A DNA stretch of 64,000 bases from Opitutia bacterium (GCA_016187925.1 JACPIS010000026.1:62001-126000); one strand, 5' to 3'. Positions 8,895-17,803 are shown, counted from the first letter of the stretch. A program made the numbers and translations. The notes: generated from the sequence alone by a model not told the origin.

Positions 8895-9659
8895 ATGACC
8901 ACGGAAAAAACGACGACGGGCTTCGGCTGGCGGGCCTACGGGCTGGGCGTGATGGCGATCAGCATGCTCAGCCTGGCGTGGGGAACTTTCAACCAAGGGC
9001 AGCCGGTGCCCAAGGATTTTCCCCATCGCACCGTCCTGGCGTATGCCGCCGCCGCCTACATGTTCGTCGCGGCCGCGGCCGTCGTGTGGCGTCGGACCAC
9101 AGCCTGGGGCGCTGCCGCGCTCACCGCCTACTACGCGCTCATCGTCGTCGGCCTGATGTACGGCCGCGTCATGCTCGCCCATTACGCCGAGTTCCTGACC
9201 TACGAAGGCCTCGCCTTCCAACTCGCATTCACCGCGGGCGGGCTGATCGTCTACGCCGCCAGCGCCAAGATCGATGTGGCCCTGGCCGCCCGCCTCACGC
9301 GCGTGGGCCAGCTGGCGTTCGGAGTCTGTGCGCTGGTGTTCGGCACCGCGCATTTTGTCTACCTGAGCCTCACCGCCCCGCTGGTCCCCAAATGGCTGCC
9401 GCCTGCGCAAGCATTCTGGGCTTACGCGACCGGGATTGGATTCATCGCGGCGGGCGTGGCGATCCTGACCGGCGTGCAGGCCCGCCTCGCTGCGATCCTG
9501 CTGACCGCCATGCTCGCGTCCTTCACCCCGTTGATCCATGTGCCGATGCTTCTGGCCGATCCTGCCAGTCAATGGATCTGGAGCGAGAACGCATCGAATC
9601 TCGCCGTGATGGGCGCCGCGTGGGTCGTGGCGGACTCGCTGGCGCGGACGAGACGCTAG
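8895..9659 (+). CDS. DoxX-like integral membrane protein
   Basis: A 254-residue inner-membrane protein with seven to eight hydrophobic segments. The second half (GTAHFVYLSLTAPLVPKWLPP...FWAYATGIGFIAAGVAILTG) matches the DoxX-like pattern, in which a conserved His-Phe and a Pro-rich loop precede a helix with GxxFIAAGxAIL. DoxX-like proteins are linked to redox or sulfur metabolism in some organisms, but the role here is unknown. Starts at ATG 8895-8897. Flanked upstream by copy 1 of the 93-bp element and downstream by copy 2, so it sits as a discrete unit. Confidence 0.75.
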   Translation: MTTEKTTTGFGWRAYGLGVMAISMLSLAWGTFNQGQPVPKDFPHRTVLAYAAAAYMFVAAAAVVWRRTTAWGAAALTAYYALIVVGLMYGRVMLAHYAEFLTYEGLAFQLAFTAGGLIVYAASAKIDVALAARLTRVGQLAFGVCALVFGTAHFVYLSLTAPLVPKWLPPAQAFWAYATGIGFIAAGVAILTGVQARLAAILLTAMLASFTPLIHVPMLLADPASQWIWSENASNLAVMGAAWVVADSLARTRR

Positions 9660-9785
9660 TCCGCAGGAGCGAAAGAATCCGGCTCTGCTGACTACAGAAG
9701 GGAACCACGAATGAACCCGAATACACACCGATGGCGGAATTCGCGCCCCTGCCGTTCGCCTCGCGCCGGCCAAGAGCCTTGTGCA

Positions 9786-9878
9786 CACTCTGGACAACCC
9801 TCCCCCAATCCGTTGCACTGCCAAGCGCGATGACGACTACCCCACGACACCATCTTTCGCTGTCTGGTGTATGACTCT
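9786..9878. repeat. 93-bp element, copy 2
   Basis: Second copy of the element at 8770-8862, ending 12 bases before the start of the lipoprotein gene at 9891. Thirteen mismatches over 93 aligned positions by eye. The interval 9660-9785 before it carries the phrase GGGAACCACGAATGAACCC, a member of the TTCGTGGTT-type repeat family in inverse orientation. Confidence 0.8.
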
Positions 9879-9890
9879 CATCGGCAATAG

Positions 9891-10307
9891 ATGAAGCGAC
9901 TGTACTTAATTGGATTGGTTACACTCATATCACTACTCCAACAAGGGTGCGTCGCTTGGCGATATACCACGACGCCAGTTGCTACCGGACGAGTTCTTGA
10001 TGCCGACACCGGCAAGCCGGTCATCGGTGCCGAAGTAGGATTCAGAAAGCACGAGTCGGTAAGCACTCGCACGAAAGAAGACGGTAGCTTCAGTCTCGCT
10101 TCCGACCACAAGTGGGGGCCCGCAATTGGCATCCCATTTGAATTTACCCTCTGCGGCGGTGTTTTATACGTCGCGGCGCCAGGCTACGAGAGCTTTGAGA
10201 AGGACGTGGGGCAGAGAGTTTATCACCCAGTCGACCTTTCAGAGGTTCGTCTTAGGAAAAAAGCACCGCTCCAGCCACAGTCCGCCGTTCCCGGTGAGCG
10301 CGGCTGA
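9891..10307 (+). CDS. Lipoprotein with carboxypeptidase-regulatory-like (beta-sandwich) domain
   Basis: A 138-residue protein. The N-terminus MKRLYLIGLVTLISLLQQGC ends in a lipobox with Cys20 as the lipidation site. The mature part GRVLDADTGKPVIGAEVGF...TKEDGSFSL is the classic carboxypeptidase regulatory-like fold seen in surface and TonB-related proteins. Codon use is visibly more AT-rich than in its neighbours, suggesting recent acquisition. The C-terminal KKAPLQPQSAVPGERG looks like read-through into repeat sequence. No enzymatic motif. Confidence 0.78.
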   Translation: MKRLYLIGLVTLISLLQQGCVAWRYTTTPVATGRVLDADTGKPVIGAEVGFRKHESVSTRTKEDGSFSLASDHKWGPAIGIPFEFTLCGGVLYVAAPGYESFEKDVGQRVYHPVDLSEVRLRKKAPLQPQSAVPGERG

Positions 10308-10322
10308 GCTCACTATCCCGGC

Positions 10323-11486
10323 TCAGTACACGTCGCGCTGGTAGCGCTTGTCCTTCTTCATCTGCTTCACGTATTCCGCGGCGGCGGCGGTTTCCAGGCC
10401 GCCGTGTTGCACGATGATCTCGTGGAGCGCGGCGTCGACGTCCTTGGCCATGCGGTGGGCGTCGCCGCAGACGTAGAAGTGCGCGCCGCCCTTGAGCCAG
10501 GCCCAGAGCTCGGCGCCGGCCTCGCGCATGCGGTCCTGCACGTAGATTTTCTTCGCCTGGTCGCGGGAGAAGGCGAGGTCGATGCGGGCCACCTTCCCCT
10601 CGGCGAGGAGCTGTTTCCACTCGTTGCCGTAGAGATAGTCGGTCTTCTCGTGCTGATCGCCGAAGAACAGCCAGTTGCGGCCGGTGGCGCCGGTGGCCAC
10701 GCGCTCCTGCACGAACGCGCGGAACGGCGCGATGCCCGTGCCGGGGCCGATCATGATGACGTCCTTCGCGAGGTCCTCGGGCAGGCCGAAGTGCGACTCG
10801 GCGACGAAGACCGGGATGAGTGTCTTGCGGCGCGTCACGCGGTCGGCGAGGAAGGTCGAGCACACGCCGTAGCGGCGGCGGAAATTGGACTCGTAGCGCA
10901 CGGGCGCGACGGTGAGGTGCACCTGGCCCGGGTGCATCTTGGGCGAGGAGGCGATCGAGTAGAGGCGCGGCATCAGGCGGCGCAGGTGGTCGACGAATTC
11001 CTGCGGGGTCAGGCGGGCGCCGGGAAACTCCTCGAGCACGTCGATGTATTCGCGCTGGCCGATATAGATTTCCAGGGCCTCCTTGGCCTCGGGGGCGAGG
11101 AGCGCGGCGAGCTGCGCCTTCTCCTTCGGGTCGGTGGTCTTGGCGGCGATGGTCTCGAGGATCTTCTTGGTCGGGCCGGAGAGCGAAACCTTGGAGTTCA
11201 GCGCCTCGCGCAGGCTCACCGGGGCGGTGAGGCGCGGCAGGTTGACGGGCTCGTTGCCCGTGGCGCCGAGCAGCTCGATGATCTCCTCGACCAGCTGCGG
11301 GCGGTTCGTCGGATAAACGCCGAGGGAATCGCCCACGCTGTAGGTGAGGCCGCTGCCCGCGATGTCGATCACGAGGTGGCGCACGTCCTTGCTCGAACCG
11401 TCCTTGTTGAGCACGCGGTTCTCGAGCAGTTTGGCGGCAAGCGGGTTGTCCTTGGTGTAGGGATTGGGCGACGAAGCGGCAGTCAT
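10323..11486 (-). CDS. Sulfite reductase flavoprotein-like FAD/NADPH oxidoreductase, without flavodoxin domain
   Basis: A 387-residue member of the CysJ/cytochrome P450 reductase FNR group. It has the FAD-binding RLYSIASSP, a connecting domain, the FAD/phosphate segment YGVCSTFLADR, the NADPH-binding GPGTGIAPFRAF, YVCGDAHRMAKDV and a C-terminal RDVY aromatic. The N-terminal FMN/flavodoxin domain of full CysJ (about 600 residues) is absent: the protein opens with NPYTKDNPLAAKLLENR, which aligns to the start of the FAD domain. It could transfer electrons from NADPH to a separate flavodoxin, ferredoxin or siroheme reductase; no cysI is nearby. Starts at ATG 11484-11486. Confidence 0.88.
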   Translation of the reverse strand: MTAASSPNPYTKDNPLAAKLLENRVLNKDGSSKDVRHLVIDIAGSGLTYSVGDSLGVYPTNRPQLVEEIIELLGATGNEPVNLPRLTAPVSLREALNSKVSLSGPTKKILETIAAKTTDPKEKAQLAALLAPEAKEALEIYIGQREYIDVLEEFPGARLTPQEFVDHLRRLMPRLYSIASSPKMHPGQVHLTVAPVRYESNFRRRYGVCSTFLADRVTRRKTLIPVFVAESHFGLPEDLAKDVIMIGPGTGIAPFRAFVQERVATGATGRNWLFFGDQHEKTDYLYGNEWKQLLAEGKVARIDLAFSRDQAKKIYVQDRMREAGAELWAWLKGGAHFYVCGDAHRMAKDVDAALHEIIVQHGGLETAAAAEYVKQMKKDKRYQRDVY

Positions 11487-11616
11487 GGATGACGTGGCGA
11501 TAGGTTTATAGGAGCGGCGAAAATGCCACCGCGGACCGCTGCGTGGCAAGCTGGATACACGTCATCCGGGCAAATGTCGTTGCGCCGCACCGCGCCGCCT
11601 GCCAAGGCTGCGGCGC

Positions 11617-12399
11617 ATGGAGCCCGTCCGCATCCAGAAATACATCGCCGAGAGCGGCCTTTGCTCGCGCCGCGCCGCCGAGGCCCTGGTCGCGGCCGGC
11701 GAGGTCTATGTGAACGGCGGGAAGGCCGTCCTCGGCCAGAAGATCGAGCCGGGCACCGACAAGGTCACCGTCCGCGGCAAGCCCGTGCGCGCCCTCGCCC
11801 AGCCGAAGATCACCCTCGCGATGCATAAGCCGCGTGGCCTGGTCTGCAGCAACAGCGATCCGCACGCCGACGCCACCATCTTCGACCTGCTGCCGCGCGA
11901 GTGGGCCCGCCTCCGGCTCTTTTGCGCCGGCCGCCTCGACAAGGAGAGCGAGGGCCTCGTCATCCTCACCACCGACGGCGACCTGGCCAACCGTCTCATG
12001 CATCCGTCGAACGACATCGTGAAGCGCTACCACGTGACGCTCGAGGAGCCCTTCCCCGCCGGCCGCATCGGCCAGCTGCTCAAGGGCGTCACCATCGAGG
12101 GCGAGCACCTGCAGGTCGAGCGCGCCAACCTCCTCAACCCCTCGCGCGACAAGTCCTCCGCCAACCTCGACGTCCACCTGCACCACGGCAAGAAGCGCGA
12201 GATCCGCCTGCTCTTCCTCGCGCTCGGTTACCCCGTGAAGCGCCTCCGCCGCTACCAGATCGGCGCCTTCCCGCTGCGAGGAATTCCTTTGCGCGGCGTG
12301 AAACAACTTTCTACGAAGGAAATCTCACTGCTCTTCGCGACGCCCCGTCCGCACTTCACGCGAGACGCGGCCCCCGCACCCACCGTCCATGAAGACTAA
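11617..12399 (+). CDS. rRNA pseudouridine synthase, RsuA/RluB family
   Basis: A 260-residue enzyme that converts uridine to pseudouridine in rRNA. An N-terminal S4 RNA-binding domain (RIQKYIAESGLCSRRAAEALV, residues 5-25) precedes the catalytic domain. The active-site Asp lies in GRLDKESEGLVILTTDG, with RRYQIGAFPL near the end. RsuA, RluB, RluE and RluF share this layout and I cannot choose among them; RluB-like is most likely from the order of motifs. Start ATG 11617, divergent from the flavoprotein gene. It overlaps the next gene by 11 bases (12389-12399). Confidence 0.9.
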   Translation: MEPVRIQKYIAESGLCSRRAAEALVAAGEVYVNGGKAVLGQKIEPGTDKVTVRGKPVRALAQPKITLAMHKPRGLVCSNSDPHADATIFDLLPREWARLRLFCAGRLDKESEGLVILTTDGDLANRLMHPSNDIVKRYHVTLEEPFPAGRIGQLLKGVTIEGEHLQVERANLLNPSRDKSSANLDVHLHHGKKREIRLLFLALGYPVKRLRRYQIGAFPLRGIPLRGVKQLSTKEISLLFATPRPHFTRDAAPAPTVHED

Positions 12400-13159
12400 A
12401 CTCCTCCTCGCCGCCCTCGCCTTCGCCGCCGTCCGGCTCGCCGCCGACACGCTGACGGCCGACACCGCCGTGTTCGTGCAGGCCGACGCCAAGTCGCCCG
12501 TCATCACCCGCCTCAAGACCGGCTCCTCCATCATCTACACGGGCGACGCCCCCGCGGGCTGGCGCCGCGTCGAGCTCAGCGGTGAATTCGTCGCCTACGC
12601 CCACAGCCGCGACATCACCAAGGGCCTCGAGGTCCGCGAAGGCGCCAACATCCTCGCCGCGCCCGACAAGGGCTCCGCCGTCCTCACCGTCGCGCAGAAG
12701 GGCGACAAGACCGAGGTCACCGGCCTCCACGGCGACTACTGCCAGATCAAGCTCGAGAAGAAGCTCCAGGGCTTCATCGCCACCGGCGCCACCGCCAACA
12801 CCCCCGGCGTCGAGACCAAGCCCGTCTTCACCGTCCCCACCGTGAGCCCCTCCGCCGGCAGCTCCACCGCCCTCGGCCACCCCGTCCCGGTCACGGGCAA
12901 CACCGCCGACCTGCCCCGCCTGTTCACCGGCACGCTCGTCAGCGCCCGCCGCCCGATCATCAACCCGAACCCGCCCTACGATTATCAGCTGACCGACTCC
13001 AACGGCCGCCGCTTCGCCTACGTCGACACCAAGCGCCTCGTCCTCACCGACAAAATCGAGGCCCTGCTCAACATCCAGGTGGTCATCACCGGCACCGTCC
13101 GGAATACGGTCGATGGGAAGGACCTCGTGGTCGACGCCGAGGCCATGACACGAAAATAA
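12389..13159 (+). CDS. Exported protein with tandem SH3-like segments
   Basis: A 256-residue protein with a signal peptide (MKTKLLLAALAFAAVRLAAD). Residues about 24-75 (ADTAVFVQADAKSPVITRLK) and 85-140 (EGANILAAPDKGSAVLTV...GDKTEVTGLHGDYCQIKL) each look like bacterial SH3 repeats, which usually bind cell wall or protein ligands. The C-terminal third, after a Pro/Thr/Ser-rich linker, has PPYDYQLTDSNGRRFAYVD and resembles nothing I can name. It overlaps the pseudouridine synthase stop, so the two are probably co-transcribed, and a terminator follows. Confidence 0.75.
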   Translation: MKTKLLLAALAFAAVRLAADTLTADTAVFVQADAKSPVITRLKTGSSIIYTGDAPAGWRRVELSGEFVAYAHSRDITKGLEVREGANILAAPDKGSAVLTVAQKGDKTEVTGLHGDYCQIKLEKKLQGFIATGATANTPGVETKPVFTVPTVSPSAGSSTALGHPVPVTGNTADLPRLFTGTLVSARRPIINPNPPYDYQLTDSNGRRFAYVDTKRLVLTDKIEALLNIQVVITGTVRNTVDGKDLVVDAEAMTRK

Positions 13160-13170
13160 GTTTTGCCCTG

Positions 13171-13200
13171 AGCCGGCCCACGTGGCCGGCTTTTCTTTTT
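13171..13200 (+). terminator. Rho-independent terminator
   Basis: Stem GCCGGCC 13172-13178 with GGCCGGC 13184-13190, loop CACGT, then TTTTCTTTTTT. It closes the pseudouridine synthase/SH3 transcription unit just before folD. Confidence 0.85.
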
Positions 13201-13207
13201 TCTACCC

Positions 13208-14086
13208 ATGGAAATCATCGACGGTAACAAGATCGCCGCAGCCATCATCGCCGAACTCAAGGCCACAGTCGCCACCTTCCCCGGCCGCCGGCCCTGCATC
13301 GCGCTCATCCGCGTGGGCGACGACCCGGCCTCCGTTTCCTACGTGAAAAAGAAGCAGGCCAACGCCGCCGAGATCGGCATCGAGAGCCGCCTCATCCTCC
13401 CACCCGTCACCATCACGCCGGCCGAGCTCTTCGCCCTCGTCGACCAGCTCAACGCCGACGCCGGCGTCGACGGCATCCTCGTGCAGTCGCCCCTGCCCAA
13501 GGGCATCGACGAGGTCGCCGTCTTCCGCCGCATCGCCGCGCACAAGGACGTCGACGGCTTCCACACGATGAACCTCGGCAAGCTCGCGCAGGAGGACGAG
13601 ACCGGCTTCGTCGCCTGCACGCCCGCCGGCATCATGGAGCTGCTCCGCCGCAGCGGCGTCACTCTGGCGGGCAAGCACGTCGTCGTGCTCGGCCGCAGCC
13701 TCATCGTCGGCAAACCCGCCGCGCTCCTCGCCGTCCAGCGCAAGGCCTGGGCCAACGCCACCGTCACCCTCTGCCACTCGCAGACCGCCAACCTGCCCGC
13801 GCTCACGCGCCAGGCCGACATCCTCATCGCCGCCATCGGCAAGGCGGAATTCGTCACCGCCGACATGGTGAAACCCGGCGCGGTCGTCATCGACGTCGGC
13901 GTCAACCGCGTGCCCGACGCCACGAAGAAATCCGGCTACCGCCTCACCGGCGACGTGCATTTCCCGACCGTTTCCCCGCTGTGCGCCAAGATCACGCCCG
14001 TGCCCGGCGGCGTCGGCCCGATGACCGTTGCCATGCTGATGCAGAACACGGTGAAAGCCTACCGCCAGAATCTGGGCATCGCCTAG
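13208..14086 (+). CDS. folD: Bifunctional methylene-THF dehydrogenase/methenyl-THF cyclohydrolase
   Basis: A 292-residue cytoplasmic enzyme that interconverts 5,10-methylene-THF and 10-formyl-THF in one-carbon metabolism. Visible motifs are [15 protein letters not shown] (Tyr and catalytic Lys around residues 46-50), [47 protein letters not shown] (nucleotide-binding; GRS-IVGKP is the FolD signature) and [15 protein letters not shown] near the C-terminus. Length is usual. It starts at ATG 13208 directly after a terminator and is probably alone. Confidence 0.96.
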   Translation: MEIIDGNKIAAAIIAELKATVATFPGRRPCIALIRVGDDPASVSYVKKKQANAAEIGIESRLILPPVTITPAELFALVDQLNADAGVDGILVQSPLPKGIDEVAVFRRIAAHKDVDGFHTMNLGKLAQEDETGFVACTPAGIMELLRRSGVTLAGKHVVVLGRSLIVGKPAALLAVQRKAWANATVTLCHSQTANLPALTRQADILIAAIGKAEFVTADMVKPGAVVIDVGVNRVPDATKKSGYRLTGDVHFPTVSPLCAKITPVPGGVGPMTVAMLMQNTVKAYRQNLGIA

Positions 14087-14155
14087 GGCATTCACACCGG
14101 TCGACGCGCGCTTGCCAGCGCGACCTAAAACCCGTTTCCTCCTCTTCACTTCCGC

Positions 14156-15274
14156 ATGGCCGCCCCAAAAATTCTCGTCGTCGACGACCAGCCCATCAAT
14201 GTGCAATTGCTCAAGCGCAAGCTCGAGCGCGAGGGCATGAATGTCGCCACCGCCTACTCCGGCCGCGAGGCCCTCGACCTGGTCGCGAAGGACAAGCCCG
14301 ACCTCATCCTCCTCGACGTGATGATGCCCGACATGGACGGCATCGAGGTCTGCCAACGGATCCAGGCCGACCGCGACACCAAGTCGATCCCCGTCATCTT
14401 CATCACCGCGCGCACCTCGAAGGAGGGCAAGATCGAGGGTCTCGGCGTCGGCGCCGTCGACTACATCACGAAGCCCATCGATCTCGACGAAACGCTTGCC
14501 CGCGTGCAGACGCAGTTGCGCTTCGTCGCCATCAACCGCGAGCTGATCGACCTGCAGCGCCGCCTCGGCGAGTCCCGCCGCGCCGCCACCATCGGCGCCG
14601 TCACCCAGGGCATCGCGCACAACCTCAACAATCTCCTCGGCGTCGTCATCGGCTACGTCGACCTCATCAAGGCCTATCACGACAAGCCCGAGCTCGTGAA
14701 GAAGAACGCCCAGAGCCTGGAGGACGCCGTCAACCGCATCGTCAGCATCATCAAGCAGCTCACCAACCTCGTGGTGAAAAACAAGCCGCCGGTCATGCGC
14801 GCCACCGTGCCGCAGATCGTCGACGGCGGCGTGCGCCGTTACCAGACCGAGTTCCGCATCGACCAGCCCGTCACCATCGTCAACCCCGCCGGCGACCTCG
14901 CGCTCGAGACGAACTACGAAGTGATCGAGGACGCCCTCGCCAAGCTGCTCATCAACGCCTGGGAGAGCTACGGCGACGCGCCCGACGACCAGCGCCCCAT
15001 CACCATCCGCACCGAAGTCACCGACAAGGGCGAGGACGGCAAACACCTGCTCATCCACGTCGAGGACAAGGGGCGCGGCATCGACGCCGAGGTGAAGGAC
15101 CATGTGTTCGAGCCGTTCATCAGCTCGAAGCACACCGTCGGCGTCGGCATGGGCCTGACCATCGCCCGCCACTCCATCCGCAATCTCGGCGGCGAGGTCT
15201 CGCTCTCCGACAATGCCGGCGGCGGCGCCATCGCCACCATCCGCCACCCGCTCGAGCGCAAGGGCCGGAGCTGA
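14156..15274 (+). CDS. Response-regulator receiver fused to a histidine kinase
   Basis: A 372-residue soluble hybrid. Residues 1-125 form a receiver domain with phospho-acceptor D54 (LILLDVMMPDMDG), the acidic pair near residues 10-11 and K107. A kinase core follows: the H-box has H155 in GAVTQGIAHNLNNLLG, a short HisKA, then an HATPase with N-box (KLLINAWESYG), G1 (VEDKGRGID) and G2 (GVGMGLTIARHS). There is no membrane segment or PAS domain, so input probably comes from phosphorylation of its own receiver by a partner kinase. No cognate regulator is adjacent. Confidence 0.87.
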   Translation: MAAPKILVVDDQPINVQLLKRKLEREGMNVATAYSGREALDLVAKDKPDLILLDVMMPDMDGIEVCQRIQADRDTKSIPVIFITARTSKEGKIEGLGVGAVDYITKPIDLDETLARVQTQLRFVAINRELIDLQRRLGESRRAATIGAVTQGIAHNLNNLLGVVIGYVDLIKAYHDKPELVKKNAQSLEDAVNRIVSIIKQLTNLVVKNKPPVMRATVPQIVDGGVRRYQTEFRIDQPVTIVNPAGDLALETNYEVIEDALAKLLINAWESYGDAPDDQRPITIRTEVTDKGEDGKHLLIHVEDKGRGIDAEVKDHVFEPFISSKHTVGVGMGLTIARHSIRNLGGEVSLSDNAGGGAIATIRHPLERKGRS

Positions 15275-15392
15275 GCGGCGCAGGTCTCCGGCCTGCCCGA
15301 GTTGAGTGTTGAGAGTTCTGCTCACACGACCGATAGGTCGCACGGAGCGCGGTTGCACCTTTCCCTTTGAAGTTACAATAGTCGTCCCTGTG

Positions 15393-15456
15393 GCAGGGCG
15401 AGTCGTCCCCCGACGGGCCGCTCCGGCGCACGGCTCATCCGGAGGATTCGCCCTAC
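15393..15456. repeat. GTAGGGCG-type palindromic repeat before proC
   Basis: GGCAGGGCGAGTCGTCCCC opposes ATCCGGAGGATTCGCCCTAC, the outer parts being imperfect reverse complements. Same family as 16478-16551. Just downstream (about 15521-15556) is a CTCAACTCCCACCCTCAACC phrase that recurs before the DNA glycosylase gene at 23731-23765. Confidence 0.65.
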
Positions 15457-15562
15457 CCGCCGCTTCGTCCCATCCTGCGGTAATCCTCGATAAGACTCGT
15501 TTTTCGCTCCCCTCCGGTCTCTCCGGTCGCTCAACTCCCACCCTCAACCCTCAGCTTCCGCC

Positions 15563-16369
15563 ATGTCCCGCAAAATCGCCTTTCTCGGCGCCGGCCGGCT
15601 CGCCTCCGCCATCGTCCGCGGCCTGCTTGCAAAAAGCGTCTGCGCGCCCGCTGACCTCGCCTGCACCAGCAAGGGCGGCACCACGGCGCAAAAGCTCGCG
15701 GCCGACACCGGCATCGCCTGCGAACCCGACCTCGCGCGCCTGCTCGGCCCGGCCGACATCGTCATCGTCGCCTTCAAACCACAATCCCTCGCCACCGCCG
15801 ACCCGCGCCTCGCCGAGCTGACCGCCGGCAAGCTCGTCGTTTCCCTCATGGCCGGCAAGCGACTGGCGCGCCTCGCCCAAAGCTTCCCGCGCGCCCGCGC
15901 GCTCGTCCGCACCATGCCCAACACGCCCGCCGCCATCGGCGCGGGCATCACGCCGTATTGCTCGCAGGCTCCGCTCGCTGACGCCGACCGCGCCGCCGTC
16001 GAGGCGTTGCTCGGCGCACTCGGGCAGTTTCTGCCACTGGAGGAAAAACATTTCGACGCCGTCACCGCGCTCAGCGCCAGCGGCCCGGCCTTCGTCTTCG
16101 AATTCGTGGCCGCGTTGCGCGACGGCGGGGTCGCCGCCGGCCTGCCGCGCGAAGTCGCCGCCCAACTCGCCCTCGAAACCGTGCTCGGCTCCGCGCGACT
16201 CGTCGCCCGCACCGGCTCCGAGCCCGAGGCGTTGCGCGACCAGGTCGTCTCGCCCAACGGCACCACCTACGCCGGCCTGCAGGTGCTGGCCGCCCGCCAG
16301 TTCCGTGAGACTCTCAAGGAAACCCTCCTCGCCGCCACCCGCCGCGCCGAAGAGCTCTCGCGCGACTGA
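15563..16369 (+). CDS. proC: Pyrroline-5-carboxylate reductase
   Basis: A 268-residue NAD(P)H-dependent enzyme for the last step of proline synthesis. The Rossmann start IAFLGAGRLASAIVRGLL is at residues 4-21, VAFKPQ follows, and RTMPNTPAAIGAGIT and TALSASGPAFVFEFVAALRDGGVAAGLPR carry the substrate and dimer helix contacts of P5CR. DQVVSPNGTTYAGLQVL is the C-terminal signature. Length is normal. Its start directly follows interspersed repeat DNA. Confidence 0.95.
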   Translation: MSRKIAFLGAGRLASAIVRGLLAKSVCAPADLACTSKGGTTAQKLAADTGIACEPDLARLLGPADIVIVAFKPQSLATADPRLAELTAGKLVVSLMAGKRLARLAQSFPRARALVRTMPNTPAAIGAGITPYCSQAPLADADRAAVEALLGALGQFLPLEEKHFDAVTALSASGPAFVFEFVAALRDGGVAAGLPREVAAQLALETVLGSARLVARTGSEPEALRDQVVSPNGTTYAGLQVLAARQFRETLKETLLAATRRAEELSRD

Positions 16370-16477
16370 GCCGTCGCCGTAGCCGTCACTGTAGGGTTCG
16401 ACCTTGTCACTGTAGGGCTCGACCTTGCGTCGAGCCTTCTGACAGCGCGGCACAAGCCCGCTGCCTACACGTGCAAG

Positions 16478-16551
16478 GTAGGGCGAATCCTCCGGACGAG
16501 CCGTGGTTCGCTGCGATCATCACGTCGGCTCGTCCGGAGGACTCGCCCTAC
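16478..16551. repeat. GTAGGGCG-type inverted repeat, best-preserved copy
   Basis: GTAGGGCGAATCCTCCGGAC and onward (16478 to about 16503) is mirrored by CGGCTCGTCCGGAGGACTCG...CCCTAC ending at 16551. The arms are about 26 nt with one mismatch (GAATCC/GGACTC) and the loop about 20 nt. In the same gap, around 16390-16440, are two short direct copies of CACTGTAGGGTTCGACCTTG. The phrase GTGTTCATTCGTGTCCATTA at 16581-16608 abuts the hldD start. Confidence 0.85.
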
Positions 16552-16618
16552 CTTTGGAGACCAGACGGTGCCAAAATTTAGTGTTCATTCGTGTCCATTA
16601 GTGGTTTCTCCTAGCCCC

Positions 16619-17620
16619 ATGTCTTCCCTCGCCTCAGGCCGAATTCTCGTCACCGGCGGCGCCGGCTTCATCGGCAGCGCGCTCGTCTGGGCGCTTAACC
16701 AGCGCGGCGCGTCCGACATCGTCGTGACCGACCTGCTGGGCTCCGACGAGAAGTGGAAGAACCTCGTCGCGCTCAAGTTCGCCGACTACGTCGAGGCGGG
16801 CGATTTCCGCGCGCGGCTGGCGGCGGATCCGAAAGCCTTCGGCAAGTTCACGCACGTCTTCCACCTCGGCGCCAACTCGGCCACGACCGAGAAGAATGCC
16901 GCGCACCTCATCGACAACAATTTCAACTACACGAAGGAGCTCGCCGCCTGGGCCCTCGCACAGGACGCCCGCTTCGTCTACGCCTCCTCCGCCGCCACCT
17001 ACGGCGACGGCGCCCGCGGCATGGACGACAAGTCCGACGACCTCGCCGCGCTGCGCCCGCTCAACATGTACGGCTACTCGAAACACCTCTTCGACCTCTA
17101 CGCGCAGCGCGCCGGCTGGCTGAAACACATCGTCGGCGTGAAGTATTTCAACGTTTTCGGCCCGAACGAGGACCACAAGGGCGACATGCGCTCGCTCGTG
17201 AACAAGGCCTTCGAGCAGATCAACACCACCGGCAGGCTGAAGCTCTTCAAGAGCCACCGCCCCGACTTCAAGGACGGCGAGCAGAAGCGCGACTTCCTTT
17301 ACGTGAAGGACACCGTGGAGATGACGCTGCATTTCGCCGAGTCCGCGCCGACCGCCGGCGGCCTCTACAACCTCGGCTCGGGCGAGGCCAACACCTGGCT
17401 CGCGCTCGCCGGCGCGATTTTCTCCGCCATGGGCAAGCCGCAGAACATCGAGTTCATCGAGATGCCCGCCGAGCTCCGCGGCAAGTACCAGTATTTCACG
17501 CAGGCCGACACCGCGAAGCTCCGCGCCAGCGGCTACGCCCGGGCCATGACGTCCCTCGCCGCCGCCGTGCGCGACTACGTGCAGAATTACATGATGCTGG
17601 GCAAAAAGCTCGGCGAGTGA
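16619..17620 (+). CDS. hldD: ADP-L-glycero-D-manno-heptose 6-epimerase
   Basis: A 333-residue extended short-chain dehydrogenase that converts ADP-D-glycero- to ADP-L-glycero-manno-heptose for the LPS inner core. It has RILVTGGAGFIGSALVWAL (NADP-binding), HLGANSATTEKN, SSAATYGDG (Ser), NMYGYSKHLFD (Tyr-x3-Lys), KYFNVFGPNEDHKGDMRS and RDFLYVKD, all HldD features. I start at ATG 16619-16621; an earlier ATG at 16568 would add residues translated from the TTCGTGT repeat. The heptose kinase and phosphatase lie separately at 22170-23683. Confidence 0.95.
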   Translation: MSSLASGRILVTGGAGFIGSALVWALNQRGASDIVVTDLLGSDEKWKNLVALKFADYVEAGDFRARLAADPKAFGKFTHVFHLGANSATTEKNAAHLIDNNFNYTKELAAWALAQDARFVYASSAATYGDGARGMDDKSDDLAALRPLNMYGYSKHLFDLYAQRAGWLKHIVGVKYFNVFGPNEDHKGDMRSLVNKAFEQINTTGRLKLFKSHRPDFKDGEQKRDFLYVKDTVEMTLHFAESAPTAGGLYNLGSGEANTWLALAGAIFSAMGKPQNIEFIEMPAELRGKYQYFTQADTAKLRASGYARAMTSLAAAVRDYVQNYMMLGKKLGE

Positions 17621-17634
17621 GGCTGGTCATTTTT

Positions 17635-17803
17635 GTAGGGCGGGGTCGCGACGAGTGCGTCAGCCTTGGCGACCGCCCCGCCGCCCCGGGAACCGCAGCG
17701 GGCTTGCCCGCGCCCGAGTGGGCCCTCGCCCTCAACCGTAGGGCCTGACCTCGCGTCAGGCCAAAGGCGCGAGGCCAAGGCGCGGCGCAAGGGCGCGCCC
17801 TAC
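17635..17803. repeat. Two consecutive GTAGGGC-type palindromic repeats
   Basis: The first (from 17635) reads GTAGGGCGGGGTCGCG...GCGACCGCCCCGCC. The second (17738-17803) reads GTAGGGCCTGACCTCGCGTC...GGGCGCGCCCTAC with internal GGCCTGAC/GTCAGGCC. They fill the space between the converging hldD and LolA-like genes and could act as bidirectional transcription barriers. Confidence 0.65.

Noticed and set aside
13202-15547. A minus-strand open frame of about 780 codons opposite folD and the REC-kinase
   Set aside because: Shadow of two well-supported plus-strand genes; composition is typical of antisense translation.
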